From Brachionus koreanus (taxonomy: Eukaryota > Rotifera > Eurotatoria > Ploima > Brachionidae), in the NCBI GenBank assembly GCA_016987375.1, contig PJRA01000220.1, positions 422,694-486,693 of the forward strand: a stretch of 64,000 nucleotides of DNA. Direction: 5' to 3'. Below the pieces are notes generated by a model, which had not been told where the DNA came from, did not search any database, and saw only the letters and a program-made list of their open reading frames with translations. Positions within the stretch are counted from its first letter, which is position 1, and every line of letters begins with the position of its first letter. Shown piece after piece: positions 23,902-36,300 of the stretch. A program made the position numbers and the translations under genes.

Positions 23902-24040
23902 ACCTTTTTACAAAACTGAAACTTAAATATTTTTTGATTGAAATAAAATTCTATAAAATAGCTTTTAAAAACTAAGTATCTTTATTTTATTGAAAAATTT
24001 AATAAGGTTTCAGAAAAAACATTTAATTTGTCTTCATAAC
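23888..24040. repeat. Dispersed repeat following the mariner relic
   Basis: Shares the order TTTTTAGACC, then CTTAAATATTTTTTGAT, then AAATAAAATT with 46284-46440. It may be the 3' end of the mariner-type element, which would make the second locus another copy that lost its coding part. Confidence 0.6.
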
Positions 24041-24394
24041 TTATTTAATTAAAAAAATGAAAAAACATCTAATTTTGAAGTAAAAATTTTATTTTTCTAC
24101 AGAAAGAAAAAAAAAGGATTTAAGTATTGTTAAAAATTATATTTAATAATTTCAACTTTATTTCTTGTAGCATTAAATATATCGCTAATTTTTTTTGTTT
24201 TTCGAAAATATCTATTTTAGCTCAAGTAATTATCTTGAGAAATTTAAAATTCCCACAAACTTTTTAGTCTATTCAAGCTGAAAATTTTAATTTCTAAATT
24301 TTGGTTAATAAATGATTAAAATTTAACAATAAAGTTGTTGTGAATTAATTTTTAATCTTTATAAAAAACATAAAATTTAAATAAATATTTTATT

Positions 24395-25000
24395 TTAAAT
24401 AATTTTTAAAAACATCAATTCACTTTTGTGACTTATTGTAATAAAAAATGTTATAAAAATTGAGAAAAAATTAATCTTGTTGTAATTTTTCGAATAGTTA
24501 CTTTGATTTAAACCTAATAAGTTTGTTTTAGTTGTTGACTTTATCTGTCTATAAGAGAAACTATCTGAAAATGTTGTCTCCAATTGTGTGAAAAATGATG
24601 CCGTCTTTCCACAAACAGTTCGATAATTCGAGTATTCCGTTTTGACTACAAAATTAGAGTCAAAATTTCTACAGATTAAATCTGCAAAAAAGCATTCCGA
24701 ATTGTTATCATATTTACAATTGGTTTCACATGATGACATTTTTTCACACAAAGTGCTACAAGCATAATCATGACAGTCGCCTTCTGAAACTAAATTTATT
24801 TGACCTGTTTCTAAGCAAACTGAACAAATGTTCAAAACTAAACTTTGGCAGCATTTACAATCACAAATTCCGTTTTCTGAAATAGTTATTTCTTTTGTTT
24901 CTGATGATAAGGCACAGTACCAATTTTGTGGACAATTACTTTGACACAAATAAATTTTGACTAAATATAAAGCTATTATGTAATTGAATAAAAGGTTCAT
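24395..25000 (-). CDS. Cysteine-rich secreted or surface orphan protein
   Basis: Single exon, 201 residues. Residues 1-20 form a clear signal peptide (hydrophobic LLFNYIIALYLVKIYL, cleavage probably near CQS). The next about 110 residues hold 16 cysteines (at 23, 29, 46, 48, 50, 51, 59, 62, 76, 81, 85, 91, 95, 103, 110 and 130), including a CDCKCC cluster, implying about eight disulfides. The rest is Ser/Thr/Asn-rich. Near the C-terminus, FFSIFITFFITIS is hydrophobic, so the protein may be membrane-tethered or GPI-anchored. I recognise no named domain; the spacing does not match EGF, kringle or whey-acidic motifs by eye. The Met chosen is the one that opens the signal peptide. Function unknown. 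Confidence 0.7.
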   Translation of the reverse strand: MNLLFNYIIALYLVKIYLCQSNCPQNWYCALSSETKEITISENGICDCKCCQSLVLNICSVCLETGQINLVSEGDCHDYACSTLCEKMSSCETNCKYDNNSECFFADLICRNFDSNFVVKTEYSNYRTVCGKTASFFTQLETTFSDSFSYRQIKSTTKTNLLGLNQSNYSKNYNKINFFSIFITFFITISHKSELMFLKII

Positions 25001-25640
25001 CGATAATGCAAAATGAATTTTAGAAAAAAAAAATTTTTTTGATTACTTAATCTGAGAAATGACGATAATTTAAATAATAATTTCTCGATATTCCTAATTC
25101 CTAGTTTTAATATATAAATTTAAATGTAACTGGAGATGGATTAGAGGTTTTTTTTACTCAAGTAAGCTCAGCTTTAATTACATATTAAAACTTAAATAAA
25201 AAGATTAATTAAAGCATGTTTTTTAGAAATTGAGTGTATAAATTTGTTGTATGTTACTAATTAAATTTAATATTTAATTACAAGACAAGCATGTTAAACT
25301 ACACCAGATTGGTTTTTGTTTAAAGAACTTTTTGATTTGATTGATTCTTGGAACTGGAATGTCTTGGGTTTCGAACTTTCATATAAGATGAAATTGAACG
25401 ATTAAAATTGCACTTTCCAAGATATTCTGAGCAATTTTTCACATATATTTTTTGATTTACACTTATTTTGTTAGAAAAATTTAAAATGCTGATTCAATCA
25501 TTTTTGCTTAAATAGTTTCGTTTTTTTAATTTGCATAAAAATTATTTTTGACGAATCTGTTTGATTGTAGCTGTTTTATTTAAGTGTAAGCATCAATTAT
25601 TAAAAGAATTTTTCTTTACAAAATATTTACAAAAAAAACT
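25001..25640. other. Divergent intergenic region
   Basis: AT-rich sequence between the divergent orphan (-) and the sulfotransferase (+), presumably holding both promoters. No specific element recognised. Confidence 0.4.
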
Positions 25641-26690
25641 ATGAAAAAAGCATTTATTACATTTATTTTATTTGTTATTCTATTCTATTATTATTTTAAT
25701 CGATTTGAATCTAAAAAAGCTTTCAAGATAACTAATTCTAATACTTTATATGAAAAATTGTTTTCCAAAAGAATTAAAAACATTTATTTCCTGAAGACAC
25801 ACAAAACTGGTGGAAGCGCTGTTAACAACGTACTTTATCGTTTAGCAGTAAAATTCAAAATGAAAAATGTAGATAATTTAAAAAAAATGAAGAGACCTAA
25901 ATTTAACAAAATATTTTTCGGAAAACATTCCATTCACAGATCAAAAGTGGCTGAAAGAATTTTTCACCGCAATGACTCTCTTTACATCACCATACTTCGT
26001 AATCCAGTTGATCAATTTCTGTCAAGATTGAATTATCGTCCAAACGAAAGAGAACTTTTAGAAAATTACTTTAGATCATTTTATCACAAACCAAATAATT
26101 TAACAAAGCTGAAATTGGATAAAAAAACAAATCAAAGGTTCAAATGCTTGACAAGAAATTTGATGAGCTATGATTTAGGCTATGTTAAATGTGGAGGATT
26201 TTACAATGGTTCAAAAGAAAGTCTTATTAAAAAATTTAAAAAAGATTTTGATTTGGTACTGTTGAACGAATATTTTGATGAAGGCATGATTTTACTAAAA
26301 AAAATTCTCAACATTTCTTACGAAGATGTGGTATGTTTGAGTGTAAACGAAGGAACTAAGCCGCCTAGCGAAAATCAACGAAAACTAGTAGAAGAGATTA
26401 TTCCAAAAATGAGCAATGCCGACTTTATTTTGTACAATTATTGGAAAATAGAGTACGAAAAGATATCACCATATTTGAAAGATGAAGTAAAAAAGCTAAA
26501 ATTTTTGAACAATAGGTATCAAAATAAATGCACACAAGGAAGAAAGGATAAAATATTTTTTGCTGATGTTCCTTTTAAAGCATTTATTTTGAAGAAAAAT
26601 TTACCAAAAAATTTGGCGAAAAAGTGCTGGTTGCTCACTAGAACTAATGCTGAGATGGATAATTTTCATTCAAGTTTAAATTTTGAATAA
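25641..26690 (+). CDS. Galactose 3-O-sulfotransferase family protein (GAL3ST-like)
   Basis: Golgi type II membrane enzyme expected to move sulfate from PAPS to a galactose or related sugar on glycolipids or glycoproteins. 349 residues in one exon (human GAL3ST1 423). Short cytosolic Met-Lys-Lys, then a signal anchor at about 4-20 (FITFILFVILFYYYF). The 5'-phosphosulfate-binding loop is LKTHKTGGSAV (51-61), with the Lys-Thr-His-Lys-Thr signature of this family. The 3'-phosphate-binding block is ITILRNPVDQFLSRL (116-130). Later positions carry the conserved DLGYVKCGGF-type segment and a lysine-rich stem. The acceptor cannot be told from sequence. The start is the first Met and directly precedes the anchor. 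The family call is firm; the gene-level orthologue is not assigned. Confidence 0.88.
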   Translation: MKKAFITFILFVILFYYYFNRFESKKAFKITNSNTLYEKLFSKRIKNIYFLKTHKTGGSAVNNVLYRLAVKFKMKNVDNLKKMKRPKFNKIFFGKHSIHRSKVAERIFHRNDSLYITILRNPVDQFLSRLNYRPNERELLENYFRSFYHKPNNLTKLKLDKKTNQRFKCLTRNLMSYDLGYVKCGGFYNGSKESLIKKFKKDFDLVLLNEYFDEGMILLKKILNISYEDVVCLSVNEGTKPPSENQRKLVEEIIPKMSNADFILYNYWKIEYEKISPYLKDEVKKLKFLNNRYQNKCTQGRKDKIFFADVPFKAFILKKNLPKNLAKKCWLLTRTNAEMDNFHSSLNFE

Positions 26691-27655
26691 AATTTAAAAA
26701 TACAATCATTTTGTTTAAAAACTTATTATTTTTAGATAATCATAGATGATATAACAAAAAGCATAAATTATAATTTAATCTTTGAGAAAATTTTAAAAAT
26801 TAAACTTCATAGTCGACTGATTAAAACTTAATTTATTAAATTTAAATGAAAATTTTAATATTTAAAATTTAGATTTTTATAAAAATAAATTGTTAATTAG
26901 TTTTTTTTTTTGAATCATCTATAAATTTATGTCAAATTTTTAAAAATTCTTTTAAAAACTCAATATAGTTCAAATTTATATTATTTTAAATTGATAGCTA
27001 TAATGTTGTATATTTTAATATATATCTTTTGATCATAAAACAATTTATGAGTCATTTATATTATCATTAAGGTCATCAACAAAAACAAGAAACTAACAAT
27101 GTTATTGTTCATAATCTAACCATTAAAAGTCTAACTCAAGTTGTTTAAAATAATGATGGATTCATCGGAAAGTAATTTCGATGGAACCCTACGTTTTTAT
27201 TGATGTCTTATGAATGATAGCTAAGTACTTTTGATAAATTAAACAAACAGCAAAATGTTTACAAGTATAAATAAACATAATAATTTTAATCATAGTAAAT
27301 TTTCTCTTCTTTTCTATAGTTATCAACAGATTTTTGTATTATTTTTATAAAATAATTGAAAGATTGCCATTTTAAAGAGATAAATGCCAGTTGAATAATT
27401 ATAAGTGATAAATCATTTGGCCGCGATCTATTATAACTCAAAAACACTAAAATTAAATCAAAGTTAGGACTAAAGACTTGCGACATTTAAACAACTTTGG
27501 TTTAAGTAAAATATATCTAAGGAGTGGTATTAATCAATTTTTTAATTTTTTTACATTGAATTTTCAATAAAAAATATTTTTAATTATTATTTATTTAATA
27601 ATCAATGTTGAAAATTGAAAATTTTGAAAAAATTTGAAATTATCATAAATTATGG
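26691..27655. other. Intergenic, nothing recognised
   Basis: AT-rich, no gene seen; a 66-codon open stretch on the - strand at 27286-27486 looks like chance. Confidence 0.4.
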
Positions 27656-27667
27656 AGGAAAACTTCA

Positions 27668-28111
27668 TTGACACTGGATCAACTTTACAAAGGTCTATAT
27701 CGTCATCGTAACAGACAACAGACTATATGTATGATATCCGAGACGTCAAGAAGACCAAAAAGGTCAAATCTTAGTACGGATCAGAAGCCCGCTGAACCTC
27801 GTTGCGTCGATATGGCCGAGTTTGCAATTTGGAAGAATCGAGTGATAGTTTTAGAGGATCTCGAATGGATTGTCAAATCAAAAGAAAAAGTTATAGAAGA
27901 ACTCTTAAAAAAAAATTGAAAATCAAGGTCAGATAATTGAAAAACTGACAAAAAGAGTGCAGCAACTGGAGAGTACAGATAATGAAAAATTCAATGAAAG
28001 AATCGTACATATAGAAGCAAAGTTTAATGAACGAATTGCTGTATTAGAATCCAAATTGGATGTTCAAACATCGAGACTAGATGTAAATGGCGAAGGCAAC
28101 GTTGAAATTTA
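27668..28111 (+). pseudogene. LINE ORF1 remnant with coiled coil
   Basis: Two overlapping frames. About 27668-27919 starts TLDQLYKGLYRHRNRQQTIC; another ends at 28111 with QIIEKLTKRVQQLEST, FNERIVHIEAKFNERIAVLE and SRLDVNGEGNVEI. The heptad pattern suggests a coiled coil like the trimerisation region of LINE ORF1 proteins. A single frameshift near 27910 separates the two parts. Confidence 0.55.
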
Positions 28112-28254
28112 ATTGTTAAGAAGAATAATAGAAAAACTGAAAAGAATTTTAAAGAGAAAAAAAATTATGTAATTAATGATATTAGAATAGTCAGGGGGAG
28201 TGGTGGATCTTATTCTAGCCAGGACAATGTAATCTGTAAATCTTAATAATTGGA

Positions 28255-29428
28255 AGTCAACATGAATTTGTTCGAAAGAAAGGATGTGTAACGAACCTAC
28301 TTGAAACGCTTGATATGATCACGTCTGAGTTGGCAAAAGGTAACAGTGTGGATGAAATACTATTAGACTTCTCTAAGGCTTTTGATACGGTACCGCATCA
28401 ACAACTTCTTCATAAACTACGTGGTTATGGGCTAGGTGAGAATATAGTAAGGTGGCTCGAAGACTTTTTAAGTATGAGAACTCAGCGGGTTGTACTTGGT
28501 GATGAAGTTTCTAGATGGTCAGAGGTACTGAGTGGAGTTCCGCAAGGGTCTGTTCTTAGACTTCTGCTATTTGTTCTGTACATAAATGACCTACCCGACT
28601 GCGCTTCAAATAGAATAGAATTGTACGCAGATGACTCAAAATTACTCGGTTTAGTTAATAATGTTTATGAGAGAGCGATGTTACAGAAAGATCTGGATGC
28701 AGTATGTCAATGGATAGAGGTTTGGCATATGGGATTGTGTGCTAACAAATGTAAAGTAATGCATTTCGGCAGACTAAATGAAAGGCATAAGTATACACAT
28801 AAAAGAAAAAGAAATATTACATTATCGACCACAGAGTATGAAAGGGATCTTGGAGTGATGGTTTCATCAGATTTAAAATGGACTAGACAAGTGAAAAGTG
28901 CTTGTGCGAAAACGAGTAGGGTACTTGGAATGCTAGAGCGACGTTTACAAGTAGAGAGGAAAGACTGTGGGTTAGATTGTATATATCCATGGTGAGACCC
29001 CACCTAGATTACCTAGTGCAGGTTTGTAATCCAAGTATGAAAATGGACGTGAATGCGTTGGAAATGGTGCAAGAAAGGGCAACAAAAATACCGTTGTCTG
29101 TAAGAAATATGCCGTATAAAATGAGGCTGACAAAATTAGGACTGACAAAGCTGAGTGAAAGAAGAGTGAGAGGGGACCTGATTGAAATGTACAAATTAGT
29201 GAATGGAATAGAAAAGATAAGCTTGGTCAAGAATCTAGTGAATAAATCAGAAAACAAGGGACCAGCCGGGGCGTTAAGACGAAATAGCATCAGAGTCCAG
29301 AGAGAGAGTTTCCCAGCTCTAATTAGAAACGATCTGCAGCTGCATTAGCGCCAGACACGTATTTTTCTCAAAAAGAGTAGTTCCGCATTGAAATAAGTTG
29401 CCAGAAAATGTAGTGAAATCCAAGTCAA
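28255..29428 (+). pseudogene. LINE ORF2 reverse transcriptase, 5'-truncated, frameshifted
   Basis: From 28255 the frame carries reverse-transcriptase blocks in order: LLDFSKAFDTVPH (A), SGVPQGSVL (B), IELYADDSKLL (C, catalytic YADD intact), NKCKVMHFGR (D) and DLGVMVSSDLKW (E). It stops near 28993. The C-terminal region continues in another frame from about 28977 with MVRPHLDYLVQVCNPSM, MVQERATKIPLS and RVRGDLIEMYKLVNG to 29348, and after another break LPENVVKSKS follows. At least two frame breaks are present, so it is a pseudogene of a recently active family. Confidence 0.9.
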
Positions 29429-29548
29429 CGGCTAACTTTTAAATGGCCTTAGATAAGTTCAATGGAATCGGCTGTTACAGCTCTACACGGCCGATTGGTG
29501 GTGATGGGCTTAGAAAATCTACATGTTAGGTGTCGCAGCAAGAACAAC

Positions 29549-30303
29549 TAATCTTACTATTAAAAAATTTTAATTAATTAATTGAGTAATGAGTTTGATT
29601 AATACAATTAGTCAAATACATAAAGCAAAATTTGAATTCTTGACTAATAATAAAAATTTATAAAAAATTTATCGAAATAATTTAAAAATATTAATAAATT
29701 CATAGATTTTTTTTTTAAGATTTAAATATATTATTTTTATTATTTTGAAAAAAAAAATTTTTTTAATAGTTTTCCTCATTTTTGGTTAAAAATCAATAAA
29801 AACAGAATAAATTTACACCAACTATGACTAATTTTTTGGCGAATTTTAATTTAGTTTGATTAAAACTAATGATAATTGCATGCATATAAATATTACTTTA
29901 GTTTTTAAAATTTTGCACGAATTCCAATATTTTTTTTCTAAATAAATATATCTGACTATATTAATTTGCAATATCTAAAGCGTATACAAACCTCTCTAAA
30001 ATAAAATGAAAATGAATAAATAAATATATGTAAAAATTAAAATTACTTAAATTTTATTATTTTTTTTTCTATATATACAATATATGTAAAAAGGACTTTC
30101 GCTATAGAAATTTATTATACCCTCTTGGTCTTTTACAATTCACTTTGACAAATCGACATAAAAAATCTAAAATTATTTTTATCTCCGTCTTCCTTAGACA
30201 TAGAATAATAAATAATAAAGTTTTTTTTTGAATTATTAGTTATTCAGTTAAACAGCTAATCGGTCTCTAAATAACAACAACGACATAAATTCATAAAGAC
30301 GAA
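29549..30303. other. Intergenic, upstream of USP47
   Basis: AT-rich sequence between the LINE and USP47; expected to hold the USP47 promoter. Nothing specific recognised. Confidence 0.4.
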
Positions 30304-33300
30304 ATGGTCAGAATAGACAGTTCCTATCAATATCTCAAAAATAAAGTATTCAGTGACCAGCTCGAAATATCTTCTGTAAGCAATCAGCCAAACGTTTCTT
30401 ATACATGCATACTTACCGATTTGACAGACCCACTTAACACGTGCCGTCGACACGCCATTAATTTGTCTGGTTCGTGCACTCTGGAAAGCTTAGTAAAAGA
30501 AGCTAGTTTACATTACTCCTATGAACCAGATTCTTTTAATCTAATGTGGAAATGCAACAACGAATTGCTCAATATAAGCGAATTTCAATCAACTTATTTA
30601 TCTGGTCTTGGTCTAAGCAGTACATCGAAAAATATATTTGAAATACATGAAAAAGAAGGACCGCCAAAGCGACTTAAAACCGATAATTTTAGCTTTCCTA
30701 GTCCCAATTATCAACAAAACATATTTGACGAAGATCTAAAAGAAGCTAGTCCAGAGATATATAGCATGTCGCGACGCAATGGTTGCTCAAACGCTATTTA
30801 CGGACCGATAAATTCAACGCTTCCATCTTTTAAACTTTTCGATGATGATAACAATGGATATGTTGGTCTAATAAATCAAGCTATGACCTGCTATTTAAAC
30901 AGTCTATTGCAAACTTTGTATATGACTCCGGAATTTCGCAATGGAATTTATAGGTTTGCAGCTTAAATTTTTTTTCAATACTAAAAAATTTCGATCAACA
31001 AAAGTTATATTTAAAAATTTCACTTAATATTTATTAAATTTTTTTTTCAAATTTTTTATTGTTAAAAAAGAATTTTCTTTTTTAACCAGAAATTATTAGA
31101 ATTCAATGTCTCGAGGACTTTTTTTTTTTTACTTTTTTCCACCATTTTGTATCAAGTTATGTTGTATTAATTGTACTTCAGTTAGAATTATTGAAATAAT
31201 GGAACAAATTTGCTTATTGAAAAAATTAGAATCCTTGCTTAATTTATACTTTTTTAGTAATATTAATTTAACAATGCTTATTTAATAAATGCTCTTTTTT
31301 TCCATTTAACCTAGCATTTCAGTTTCACTTTTTAAAGATAAATACAAACAAACATAAATTCTTCCTTTTTCGATAAATTAAAATTTACTAAAAAAAAATA
31401 TTCTAAAAAAATACTGCAAAAAAAAGTGCACCTTTAAATTTACATTATTTTTTCTGTTGAGGAAATCAAATCAATAAATTCAACAAAGTATGCTGCATCC
31501 CTTTTTTCTAATTTTCATTTATTAAATAAGCATTGTTAAATTAATATTACTAAAAAAGTATAAATTAAGCAAGGATTCTATTTTTTTCAATAAGCAATTC
31601 TAACTGAAGTACAATTAATATACAATAAATTTTTTGTTTGTATTTGAATTTCAAAATACTTTTGATAAATAAATATTTTTCTAATTTCCACACTGATCTT
31701 GAAAAAAATTTTTTAAAAAAATATTATATAAGTTAGTATCATTTATTTTATCACTTTAATTTAAAAAAAATTATGATTTATGTTTAATCAGAGTAAAATC
31801 TATATTTTTTTCCTAAATTTTCTCTAATCGTAATTAAAAAAAAATGTAAAAAAATTTATAATTATAGGTGGAATCATTCAGAGGTTGCAAATGAACAAGA
31901 AGATTTAAAAAAAAACATTCCATATCAACTTCAACGATTGTTCTTAAATCTACAAACATCGAAAAAGAAGTCAATTCAGACCCATGATTTAACAACATCG
32001 TTTGGATGGAATAGCGAAGATGCCTTCCAGCAACACGATGTTCAAGAACTCTATCGAGTAATGTTTGATGCTTTGGAGAAAAAAATGAAAAATACAAAGC
32101 AAGAAAACATGATAAATGAGCTTTATCAAGGAAAAATAAAGGACTATGTTAAATGCTCAGAAGTAAGTGCTTTTTTAAACAAATGTATATTCGAAAAAAT
32201 TTCAATTTTTGCTATTGAAATCTCAGCATTAAGCATAAATTGGACTACTGTTATTTAGTTTGTTCTAAAAATGTTTAAATGCTCTGAAAATAATTTAAAA
32301 TAAAAAAAAAAATATATTCTAAATAATCGTTATAAAAGAAAATTAAAAACCAAAGCTGTCCAAAAATATAAATACATTGTAGAAAGTTTTTTGAGTCTTG
32401 GTGAAAAAATTGAAGTGAAAGTTTGAAATTTTAAATATTCTTCACCTTAACTACATTTTGACCACACTAAAGAGTTAGCATTTGATTTTATTTATTTTCA
32501 TAATAGATAAAATAGATTTAAACAGATTTAGAAGTGTTTCAGATTAAAAAGATCATAAAAAAATTAAAATAAATTTTAAAACTAAATTTCTTATTTTTCT
32601 ATCTTAAAGTGAATTTATTTTGTATATTTTTAAATAAATTATGCGAATTGAGTAATTAATGTCAATAGAAAATCTATAAAAAGTTTGTCACCAAAACTGA
32701 GTATCCAATTTTTTCATAGGTGACTCAAATCAAAATTTATTTTTATTTGTATATTTTTCCAAGCTTATTTTTTCTATCGGTTTGTCTTTTTGTTCGTTAT
32801 TTTGATCATCAAAAAAGATAGATATTTTAATTACTTTGTTTTTTATTCAAATGTCTGAAAAATACAAATAAAAGGAAAAGTTAGAAAATTCCAAAAAATA
32901 TTTACGACTGTTATTAGCAAACCAGAAATATTACACAAAAAGTTAGAATCAAAATTATCAAGAGGCTTAAAATTAACTGCCTTTTATAATAATGCATACC
33001 CGTTATTTCATAGAAGAAATCAAATTGTTACATATTTCAGTCGGTATTATTAACCGTTCATCATGGAGCACTTGCTTTAAATGGTAGAACGAAGTTTTTT
33101 TATCGAACTCGTCGTTCTATTAACTCTACGGATGGTATTATCTGGTTTTCTAGGGTTACCATTTTGATAAACATTTTGATTTATTCTTCCGGTGTATATG
33201 AAGCAACACATTTTTTCCTTAGACATGCATCCATTTTATCCCCTTGTTTGTACTTAGTGTACGCTCAGCATACACTTTGAACTTGCTTTTCAAAAATAAA

Positions 33301-36300
33301 ATATAAGATCTACAGTATATGGTATTGTGAAATTCAAATACAATTAAAACAAAAATTCTTCCTTTTTTGATAAATTAAAATTTACTTATATGATTTTTTT
33401 TGAAAAATACTACAATTTTATTCCCTATGACACAATTTTTACAATCTTTTTTTGAAAATTAAATCAATAATCAATTAAAATCATAAAGATGTTTTATTTT
33501 TTTTCTATTTTTTTTTCATTTTTATTTTTTACATAACACTTGGGTCTCCCGATAGGTGATAGTAACTTTGTCTGGAATTTTGTAGAAGAAAAGTGGAAAA
33601 AAATTGAGAGGAGCTTTTACTCTTTATATGGACTTGGCTGTAAACCAAAATCGGCATGTCCAAATCTAGTCAGCTTTCTCTATAAACAGTTTTGTCAATC
33701 ACTTTTTCGATATCATCTGGATTTGGTCTATATAAGTGAAAATAAGCTAAATGAACTAGACATAAGACAAAATTTTTTAATTAAAAGAGCACTAGGAATC
33801 AATAAATTTTGCAGAATCAGACCTTTGTTAGAAACCTTACAGTTAGAGATGATTGAACAACTATTACACAAAACACAAGATATTCTTTTTAAAGCAAGTA
33901 AAGAATAGCTCAGTATGCTTGAATATATTGACCTTCCTTCGCGGAAATTATGAAAAGTTTGATTAGACTTAATAATGTGGAGAAAAAGACTCATATTGAT
34001 GTTATGGATTATAGTTCGAATACTTCTCTAGCAATAATTGATCATTTATTTATTGAGGAAAATCGTGGTCTAGTTGATTCGGTGAAATTTATTGTTTCCC
34101 AAATCAAATTAAATATGGAATTAAGCCTAATCTACTATAACTTTTTTTATTTATTAAATGATCTGCTAAAGATAGATTTTTATTATTATTATTATTATTT
34201 ATCTGTTTTAAGCCTCATAGACAAAATTATTTAAATTAAAAAAAAGAAAATACAAAATACAAAATTTTTGGCGTAGCAGTATCTTTAGACAGTTATTAAT
34301 TTAACGATAATTTATGTAAAAAATTCTATTTTTAAAAGATCGTTTAAAATTTTGAATGGGTGATTTTTATATATAATTGTGTCTTACTTTAATATATTTT
34401 TCTACTAACTCTTTTCTCTAAGGTATAAACTCATCTAGTTAGATTAATAATTGTCAAAAGGACTTTTATTTGATTATATATTTTTTTTCAATTAATACTT
34501 CAATTTGTCCATGAGACTTAAACTTTAAATTAATAAATAAAATAAATAACAAAAAATATTTAAAAAAAAAAAGTTTTGTTTTAAAAATATTTTATTTTAT
34601 TTCACAATACCAAAATATATAAAAAATTGATCCTTTAGAAAATATAAGCTCTTAAAAGAGGTAAAGTTAAAATTTTGATTTTTTTAAATTAAAAAATACA
34701 AAAAGCTTATATTTGAGTCTCTTTGGGATTGTAAGCTTTGAATAAAAAATTTTTATAAAAATTTAATTTTCGTACAAAATTTTTATTCATGTTTGAACCT
34801 ATAAATTTTCAAAAATTAAATATTTTTTAAATTATTTCAGTGCAATACGGAAAGAGCCAAAGTAGACGTTTATTTGGACGTTCCATTGTGCATCAAGCCG
34901 TTCGGCTCGGACAAAACGTTCGAGAGTGTAGAAGAAGCATTGGACGCATTTGTTCAGCCCGAAATTCTAGACGAAAGCAACAAGTACTACTGCGAAAAGT
35001 GCCAGCAAAAATGCACAGCTCACAAAGGCCTCAAATTTGAATCGTTTCCCTACATACTTTCGTTGCAGCTGAAGCGCTTCGACTTCGACTATCGAACCAT
35101 GTCCCGATTCAAAATCGGCTCGGTGGTCAGCTTTCCTGAAATTCTAAACGTCAGAAAGTACTTGCCCGAAACAGTGTCCGGCGAGAACTGCGACTACGAG
35201 CTATTCTCGATAATGATACACAGTGGCAGCGCCTCAGGCGGCCACTACTACGTGTACATCAAGTCGTTCGAGAACAACCAATGGTACAATTTCAACGACG
35301 AAAAGGTCATCAAAATCGACTCAAGCGACATTATAAACGCGTTCGGCACTTCGTACTCGAGCTACAGCTCGACCACTGCCTATATGTTACAATACCGTCA
35401 GAAAAACTGCAAGCGAAACGAGACATTCATCAAAGTTGATCTATTTGAGCCACATCTTAGAACTCTTCTCGAAAAAGAAATTGCCGAACAAAAAGAAGCC
35501 GATCGACATCGAGAATACATGGAAAACATGTGCAAAATACGAGTGGTTTTGACCGAGACTGGTCTAACAGCCGACCGAGTTATCGATTTGCACAAAGATC
35601 TAACGCTCAATGAGGCCACCAAGCAAATAATCAGGGACTTCGATTTAGACGAATATCTAAATCGGACAAAAAAAAAACTTCGCATTCTTAAATTCGACTG
35701 TTACAATAACATGATAGAACAGTCTTACAAAGACGAAAAAATAAGCGTCTTTGAAGCACTTGGCTATTCAAAAAATCCATTCAATGTAAACTGGTATTTG
35801 GAATTGATTGAACACAATCAAATGTTCAAGGAGTATAATCCAAGTGATATTAGCGTGAGAATATTTGAGCTTAATGTGGAGGCGCTTGATGCACAAGAGC
35901 TGTTCACACTAAGACTGAGCAATGAGGCCAAAGTGAGCGACCTAAGACAAATGGTCGCTGAGAAAATGGCCGTCGAAGAGAATAGAGTGCGCATGGCGCT
36001 CGAAAAAATGCACAGCTTGGCCAACTACACTAATCTAGAGCCTTATTCGACTGATTGCATACAAGACGTTAATTTCACACGCGTCAATAAAGTATTTGTC
36101 GAATGCAAAGACTTTGTTGATGCTAGACAAGAATTTTTGAAATCAAAATTCTATTTTTGCTTAGACACATTGATAAATTTGTGTGCAATAAGTGTTTTTT
36201 TGCCAAGTGATGAACAGTGTGAAAGCTTTGAGAAAAAATCCAAGCGTCATAGAGAATTTTTGAAGACTAGACGCAATGGTGAGCCGCACGCAAACAGCGA

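Larger units (their letters stand above)
27656..29548 (+). mobile_element. CR1-like non-LTR retrotransposon, partial and broken
   Basis: The element has an ORF1 remnant followed by a 5'-truncated ORF2. ORF2 begins in mid-protein near 28255; the endonuclease and reverse-transcriptase fingers are missing. The 3' end, with the motifs LPENVVKSKSTANFKMALDK and GIGCYSST, ends near 29545 before AT-rich sequence. I could not assign a target duplication. It is the best preserved LINE of the window but cannot be autonomous. Confidence 0.85.
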
